Source: Erythroxylum novogranatense
Lineage: Eukaryota; Streptophyta; Magnoliopsida; Malpighiales; Erythroxylaceae
DNA: 64,000 bases
Assembly (NCBI GenBank): GCA_029891385.1
Contig: CM057232.1
Coordinates: forward strand, 70,395,824-70,459,823
Reading direction: 5' to 3'
Part shown: piece by piece, positions 58,901 to 64,000 of the stretch
Layout: each line of letters starts with the position of its first letter
Position numbering within the stretch: position 1 is the first letter of the stretch
Notes under the pieces: model-generated
Database searches by the model: none
Seen by the model: only the letters and a program-made list of their open reading frames with translations
Told to the model about the DNA's origin: nothing
Program-made: the position numbers and the translations under genes

Positions 58901-61900
58901 AATGTTACATTCTAAAATTACGTTGTTATGGAAAATTTTATTAAGTTGTACTATTGAGAATCATAGTAGCATCGGGAAAAATAATAAAACTGCCAAAGGC
59001 TTAGTGTGACATTTTTTTCTAGACTTTATGCAGTATTCATAACTGTTTTGAAATTTAGTATGGATAATTCTGATATTCTTTTATCCGCTATGAATTTATG
59101 GATAGTTATGGGAACGTTTTCATCGACTAAATCATCTGCTTTATTGTTGACTAAGAGCAATAACTGTTCTCATGTAGCCAAGATTATACGTGGGACGTGG
59201 AATGCAGGAAACTCAAGTTTCAATTTTTAAGTATAGTATTTTCTCTATTCTTAATATCTTGACTGTTATCTTGTGATTTTTCATATTTATTTGTCCTAAT
59301 GGTGGCTTTGCTATTACTATGTAGATACACTTTGTTTTGGATACTTGTATTATCGAGCAAATTCTTGTTCAGCTATAGTTTTGAGGTGAGCTTCTATACC
59401 TGGAACAATTGATGCACGTTGGGACTATTGTGGAATTTCGGCCCACTAACATTCTTAATATTTCATTCCTGGTCATCAACAAGAAGAAATAACTCGATGC
59501 AATAATAGTTGGCATTGGGTTGATCCTTATAGCAGTGGCACACAACCCTAGATGTGGATTAGGTCAATTTTGGTTTTACTAGGCATTGGAAAAAATTTGG
59601 TTAACTCACCTAAGCGCTCTACATAGAAAATTGGTGTCTAAGCATCATCTTTTCAGTTATCTTTCCTACTGTGAAATGGGAAAAAAAAAAAGTCAGATGA
59701 AACAAATATCAATGTAACTGTCTAATGAGTACTACTTTCTGTGCTATGAAACATAACGACTTAGAAAGCTACTTCTTATTATCACAAAAATGTATCTGCA
59801 ACCTCATATTTTCCTCAACAAAGGGAGGACAATATTCTGGTTTGATTGCTTAGGATCTAAATGGTAAAGATAATAGAAAACTTTTGATGTGATTTGCTTT
59901 TGTTTCCATTTATTCTTCCAAAATTATCCTCCTGCCCAAAGTTCAAAATTAAAGTTTATCTTGTATCATTGCATGCTTAGGGCCCAGAGATTTTGTACGT
60001 CATGGCAGGTACCACTACCAAAAGGTAGTTGGAAGAAAGGAAACATTATCATGAATATGCTTTAAATGGAATATCAACTATTATCATGCTTTTTCAGGAT
60101 ACACACACTTTTCCTTGTTTGTAAAGTTTGCATAGGCAGAAGTGATGATTCATGGTTTCAACTTGTAACTGTTGAACATTCTCCTTGTTAGAACAATATA
60201 TAATTTCTTGTATCTCACCCATCACTTTAAGTTTCAGGATAGAATGATTTCTTGAAATTATATCAGATTCTTGTACGCTAAGAGACTTGAGTTTAAGCTG
60301 CACAGCTCTTGTTCTGGGGAATTTTTCATTTGTTGTCTTTTTCCACACTTTGTTTGAAAAAACATCGTAAAAAAATATACGATCCATTCTTAGACCTCAC
60401 TTAACATCTTCAAATTTTTTGTAGTGTTTTTTCGACAATTTTATTGAACAAACTGATCATTTTTGTAACTTCTGACAAAAATTGCAGATTAAACCACTTA
60501 TTGGACCAACAAGAACAATACTAAAAATTGGTGTGCAAATTTATGATTGGCATGAACTTTTTCCAAAAGGTAACTTCGTTTCTTTCTAGATTTGCTAGAA
60601 CAGAGAACCTATTTGATTTCTGCAAATTTAATTGACAAATCAAGTTTGTTTTTAATTTCAGTTAAGAGTAATGCAGGTGCAATTGTGGCTATATGGTCTC
60701 CAATCATAGTTGTGAGTTTCTGCATATATATGTTTGAAACTAGACAATTTTTATCACTTGTCTTGACGAGTTTCGAAACGTAACAAGAAGAAAGAAAATG
60801 ATTGTATGTTATTTGATTCTTTTCTCACAATTGCCTCAGGTTTACTTTATGGACACACAGATTTGGTATTCTGTTTTCTGTACAGTATTTGGTGGTGTAT
60901 ATGGCATTTTACATCATCTTGGTGAGGTAAGCTGTGTGGTTTTTTCCCCATTCAAATCTTGTGCGATCTCACCACTTCTCCTTTTTCTAGATTCGAACTT
61001 TGGGAATGCTAAGAATTAGATTTCACACTTTGCCTTCTGCATTCAATTTTCGATTAGTCCCTCCATCATTCCAAAAAGATCAAAAGAAAACAAGAAGTTT
61101 TATTCACAAGGTATGAGATTTATGCTATAGTAACATGATTCTATAAAAGATTTTCTGCTTTCTTCATTCCTACAAAGCTAATACATCTTCAGGAGTCTGT
61201 AAATGGATCAAACAATGTTGCCAAATTTGTTCTGGTATGGAACCAAATTATCAACACATTCAGAGCAGAAGACTTGATAAGCAATTGGTATGATCTTTCG
61301 GTGTCCTTAAGTGCCATTCCACAGGTTTTTTTTTTTGGAAATAGTGATAATGTGTTTTCGTCAATAGGGAGTTGGATTTGATGGTGATACCCTTATCTCC
61401 AGAGTTATTTTCTGGCATGGTTCGTTGGCCTATTTTCCTCCTGGCAAATAAGGTTTCAACTTTGACTCACAAGTTTTATAAATTTTCCTGTTATATGTTC
61501 TTTGTTTTAGACAAACCTCTCTTTTTTTACTAGTTTTCAACAGCACTGAGCATTGCCCGAGATTTTGTGGGAAAGGGTGACAGTCTTTTTAAAAAGATTA
61601 AGAAAGACAAGTACATGTACTCTGCTGTGAAAGAGTGCTATGAGTCACTTAAGGATATCCTTGAAATTCTCGTTGTGGGTGATCAGGAGAAAAGGTAAGG
61701 TAGAGCCTCATTTAAAAATACCTGTTTTCAGTACAAGGTTATAGGTTGTTGACATGTTTTCTTTACATTTAACGACACAGTTTGTCTGACATTTACTTTT
61801 AATTCTGCATTGAAGTTTACCTGCCATCCTGATGTTTCCGGAATTATTTTTAGGGTAATTTCCATTTTACTAACTGAAATTGAAGAAAGCCTCTCGAGAC

Positions 61901-63037
61901 CAAGTCTTCTCGAGGATTTGAAACTGAGTGAGCTTCCAGCTTTACAAGCTAAATGTAAAGAGTTACTCGAACTTCTGGTAAATATGAATTATGCAAAAAC
62001 TAAAGTTTATGATGCACTGACGGTTATTTATATGTACTTAATCATGTGTGACTTCTTATACATCATTAAAGGTTGAAGGAAGTGAAAGCCACCGTGACAA
62101 TGTCGTGAGAGTTCTTCAAGACATGTTTGAGATTGTAACAATAGATATTATGAGAAATAGTTCTAGGTTGGTACAATCATACTATATTTTCTTTTGATAT
62201 TCTGTTCTAACTGGTTAAGATCAATCCAAAATCTTCACTTTATCAGTTCTGACTTTCTGCATCATTCTGATATGTTTCTCACTGTTTTTTTTTTCAACCA
62301 TGTGCAGGACATTGGATCTGTTTTACTCTTCCCAACATATAGAAGAAAATTTCATGTATTTCAATAGAAATATTCGACCACAATTATTTGAATCAACTGG
62401 TGACAAGAACTCAATCCATTTCCCATTGCCAGATAGTGATCCTCTCAAAGAACAGGTGAGTTTTTCCTTTGACATTCCCTCTCTTTCAATTCTTCTTAAT
62501 CATATTTGTATCCTCTAATTCCTCACTAGGAAATATGATTTCACCATCTCTACTCAAAATCTTAGATAGGAGGCCCATCTGGGTTGTTGATTAGGTAAAC
62601 GGTTTCTGCAAGATAGAGCCTACATGCTGTACCGTTTCATTTGTCCATTAAGAGGCAAATTGGGTATTTTGTTTTCAATCCCCATGGGATTGAACTTAAT
62701 TCCACGTTGAGAATTCTTAAATTGTTAAAGACTTGGCTGTTTCTTTAAGAGAGGGACATAGGTGAATGCATGCACCAATGTTCTAGAATTCCTATGATAA
62801 GAAACTGTTGGAACTCTTTTGTATAATTTGTGAGCAAGAAACTGATCCAGATAGTGAGTGAGCTGCTTCAAATTTTGCATGGCAGATTAAGCGTCTGCTT
62901 TTGATACTTACTGTTAAAGATAAGGCGATGGACATACCGGAGAATTTGGAGGCTCGAAGGCGTATTTCATTCTTTGCAACTTCATTGTTTACTGATATGC
63001 CAATTGCTCCCGAAGTACGCAATATGCTATCTTTCAG
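51920..63037 (+). CDS. CALS8: Callose synthase (CALS8/GSL4-like), first 28 exons, 3' part outside the window
   Basis: Callose synthases use UDP-glucose to make beta-1,3-glucan at the plasma membrane, for cell plates, plasmodesmata, pollen and wound plugs. The 28 exons join in consistent phase to 1,117 codons plus 2 nt, more than half of the family's ~1,900-1,980 residues. The N-terminus (residues 1-79, 'MSSEIVLADPI', 'EPFDSERLPPTL') and the run 'RRRKEKSDERELKRVYHAY' match my memory of Arabidopsis CALS8 better than other paralogues. A Vta1-like region lies at ~45-220, the FKS1-type domain around 330-435 ('LYIGLYLLIWGEAANLRLMP', 'NYDDINEYFW'), and about six membrane helices at ~520-785. The glucan synthase catalytic domain only begins ('AMDIPENLEARRRISFF', ~1085). 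The ATG at 51920 was chosen by family alignment. Confidence 0.93.
56350..56517. repeat. Exact 84-bp tandem duplication in intron 12
   Basis: Two adjacent identical 84-base copies start 'gatctcttattcaataggct' at 56350 and 56434. The absence of differences suggests a recent duplication. It lies about 380 bases after exon 12 and does not touch a splice site. Confidence 0.95.
56781..56906. repeat. 63-bp tandem duplication in intron 12
   Basis: Two copies starting 'gtttacgaactcatgc' at 56781 and 'gtttatgaactcatgc' at 56844 differ at only about three positions. A 117-codon frame crosses them because 63 is a multiple of three, but it matches no family and lies between well-defined exons. Confidence 0.9.
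57081..60926 (+). CDS. CALS8: Callose synthase exons 13-20 (N-terminal membrane helices)
   Basis: Exons: 57081-57206, 57293-57410, 58251-58579, 59178-59230, 59325-59385, 60488-60569, 60662-60711, 60840-60926. Together they carry about six hydrophobic helices: 'MWSFFILSLQAMIIMA', 'ILSIFITSAILKLMQAIL', 'VLKLVVAVIWTVILPIYY', 'FMIAVSVYLILDAVEMVL', 'TLFWILVLSSKFLFSYSF' and 'AIVAIWSPIIVVYFMD'. Family landmarks are 'NFVEIRSFWQIFRSFDRMW', 'PRLYVGRGMQETQVS', 'YDWHELFPK' and 'VYFMDTQIWYSVF'. Exon 16 is only 53 bases. No stop or frameshift was found. Confidence 0.9.
60991..63037 (+). CDS. CALS8: Callose synthase exons 21-28 (linker and start of catalytic domain)
   Basis: Exons: 60991-61110, 61193-61287, 61368-61452, 61534-61694, 61854-61977, 62072-62166, 62308-62455, 62886-63037. 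Landmarks: 'IRTLGMLRIRFHTLPSAF' (most paralogues have RSRF; an Ile replaces the usual small residue), 'RAEDLISNWELDL', 'VRWPIFLLANKFSTALSIA', 'KECYESLKDILEILVVGD', 'LLLILTVKDKAMDIPENLEA' and 'PEVRNMLSF'. Exon 28 ends two bases into a codon, and the expected continuation (VLTPY.. in the family) is not found before 64000. Confidence 0.9.
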
Positions 63038-64000
63038 GTTGAGCTCTCGTGTCTACCATATTTCATATATATACTTTTATTTTAGTATTTATCACCACGT
63101 TTTGATTTGAGTAATTCAACTTTCAATGAAATTTGATATACTTATCTAAGTTTTGAACCATTGTGGAAAAGAAAGTTGCTTTTCAACTGTTTCAAAACTT
63201 AGATCAGTCATCGGGTGTTCCATGTTGAAAACTTTTGGGACAATACTCATCTCATCAATATTAAAATTCAGTACCTATGTAATCATTTAGTCCTTATTAC
63301 TTGCAGGTGATTTTGAATACTCTTTCTTTTTACTGTGTCCACCTATCTTTTTATCAATATATCTGTTCTGGAAGTCCTCTGGGGAAATATGGAATGAACA
63401 GAAAGAGAAATTTCAGTTTATTCGGCTTGATAAATGTCGTTACCCATCAAATATTTATTTCAGTTTGTGCTGTACTTCCTAAGTGGATATGGATGGATAA
63501 ATCGGTCCTACAATCTTGCTTAAGTTTCACAGAGATATATTATAAGATTCTCACTATAGGGTCTAAAATCAACAAAAGGATTTTAAAAGGTCTTTATCTG
63601 GACATAGTTCTTTTACATCTTTTAGTCCCAAGCCCATTCTTGCTTTATGCTTGCTTGCAAATATTGTTCAGGAAGTGAAATAGTGATCAAAGTCTCGGGT
63701 ACTTTACTGGAACTGGAGCTAAAGTTTTTGAGAGTCTGCATATAACCTTTCCATTTCATAGAAAGTCACAAGGTCACTTTTAAGTAATATTTGTTTTTCT
63801 TGAATTTTTGTATCACCGGTGTCCCTAGATTGCAGAAACTTCCATTTTGACATTTTTAGAATTGGTAATACACTCATTTATTCAAGGAGATTATAAAATT
63901 GATTCTAGAACAATCCCAATGCCTACTGTATATATGAACAATGATTTTCATGGAGAAATAACTGGGCTATAAACTATGCTTTATCCGTTATACAGTGTTC
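63038..64000 (+). other. Intron 28 of the callose synthase gene, incomplete
   Basis: A GT donor follows exon 28 at 63038. No sequence coding for the conserved continuation is visible to the window end. The 125-codon frame at 63301-63678 does not resemble callose synthase and is taken as chance. The intron is therefore at least 963 bases long. Confidence 0.6.

Noticed and set aside
63301..63678. A 125-codon ORF as the next callose synthase exon
   Set aside because: It lacks every residue of the conserved continuation and opens with an in-frame ATG inside the intron.
1..64000. CRISPR arrays, tRNA or rRNA genes, bacterial operons
   Set aside because: No regularly spaced short repeats with unique spacers, no cloverleaf-like gene and no rRNA core sequence was seen; tRNA-like strings are retrotransposon primer sites.

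Overview
The window is nuclear DNA of a flowering plant, most likely a eudicot (species not identifiable). It is AT-rich and contains one split, intron-rich plant gene, plant-type retrotransposons of several lineages nested inside one another, and short terminal-inverted-repeat elements. I saw no bacterial, organellar or CRISPR feature and no convincing tRNA or rRNA gene.

Layout. 1-5.3 kb: old gypsy-type sequence split by a probable 3.3-kb solo LTR, followed by a LINE ORF1 (DUF4283) remnant. 5659-5970: a 312-bp TIR element with a 9-bp target duplication. 6.0-9.15 kb: a diverged direct duplication of a ~1.6-kb non-coding segment. 10.1-17.6 kb: an RTE-type LINE, broken in its endonuclease by a complete Ty3/gypsy element (10609-15415, TSD GAATG) that has lost its reverse transcriptase core. 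18.3-19.9 kb: a collapsed Ty1/copia element with ~155-bp LTRs. 19.9-22.3 kb: an L1-type LINE reduced to ORF1 plus the ORF2 tail. 22575-22695: a long hairpin. 23.85-24.8 kb: a copia 5' fragment next to a PIF/Harbinger-like remnant. 24.8-39.7 kb: a SIRE/Maximus-like copia on the minus strand, split in its integrase by a complete 9.7-kb copia (26702-36437, TSD GTTAC). 42.1-50.5 kb: a PIF/Harbinger-like TIR element (TSD TAA) carrying a 7.4-kb CRM-like chromovirus (42939-50367, TSD CCATT).

The only intact host gene starts at 51920 on the plus strand. I could place 28 consecutive exons whose phases all agree, giving 1,117 codons plus 2 nt of a callose synthase closest in memory to Arabidopsis CALS8/GSL4. 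The window ends inside the intron after exon 28, so most of the catalytic glucan synthase domain lies beyond it. The gene makes beta-1,3-glucan at the plasma membrane; the transposons around it have no visible functional link to it beyond being its upstream neighbours.

The strongest observations are structural: three nested insertions with exact target duplications, a CRM-like polyprotein that ends inside its own LTR, an in-frame reverse transcriptase deletion, an AT-rich higher-order repeat, and a possible overlapping upstream ORF in the callose synthase leader. I found no convincing new biochemical system.
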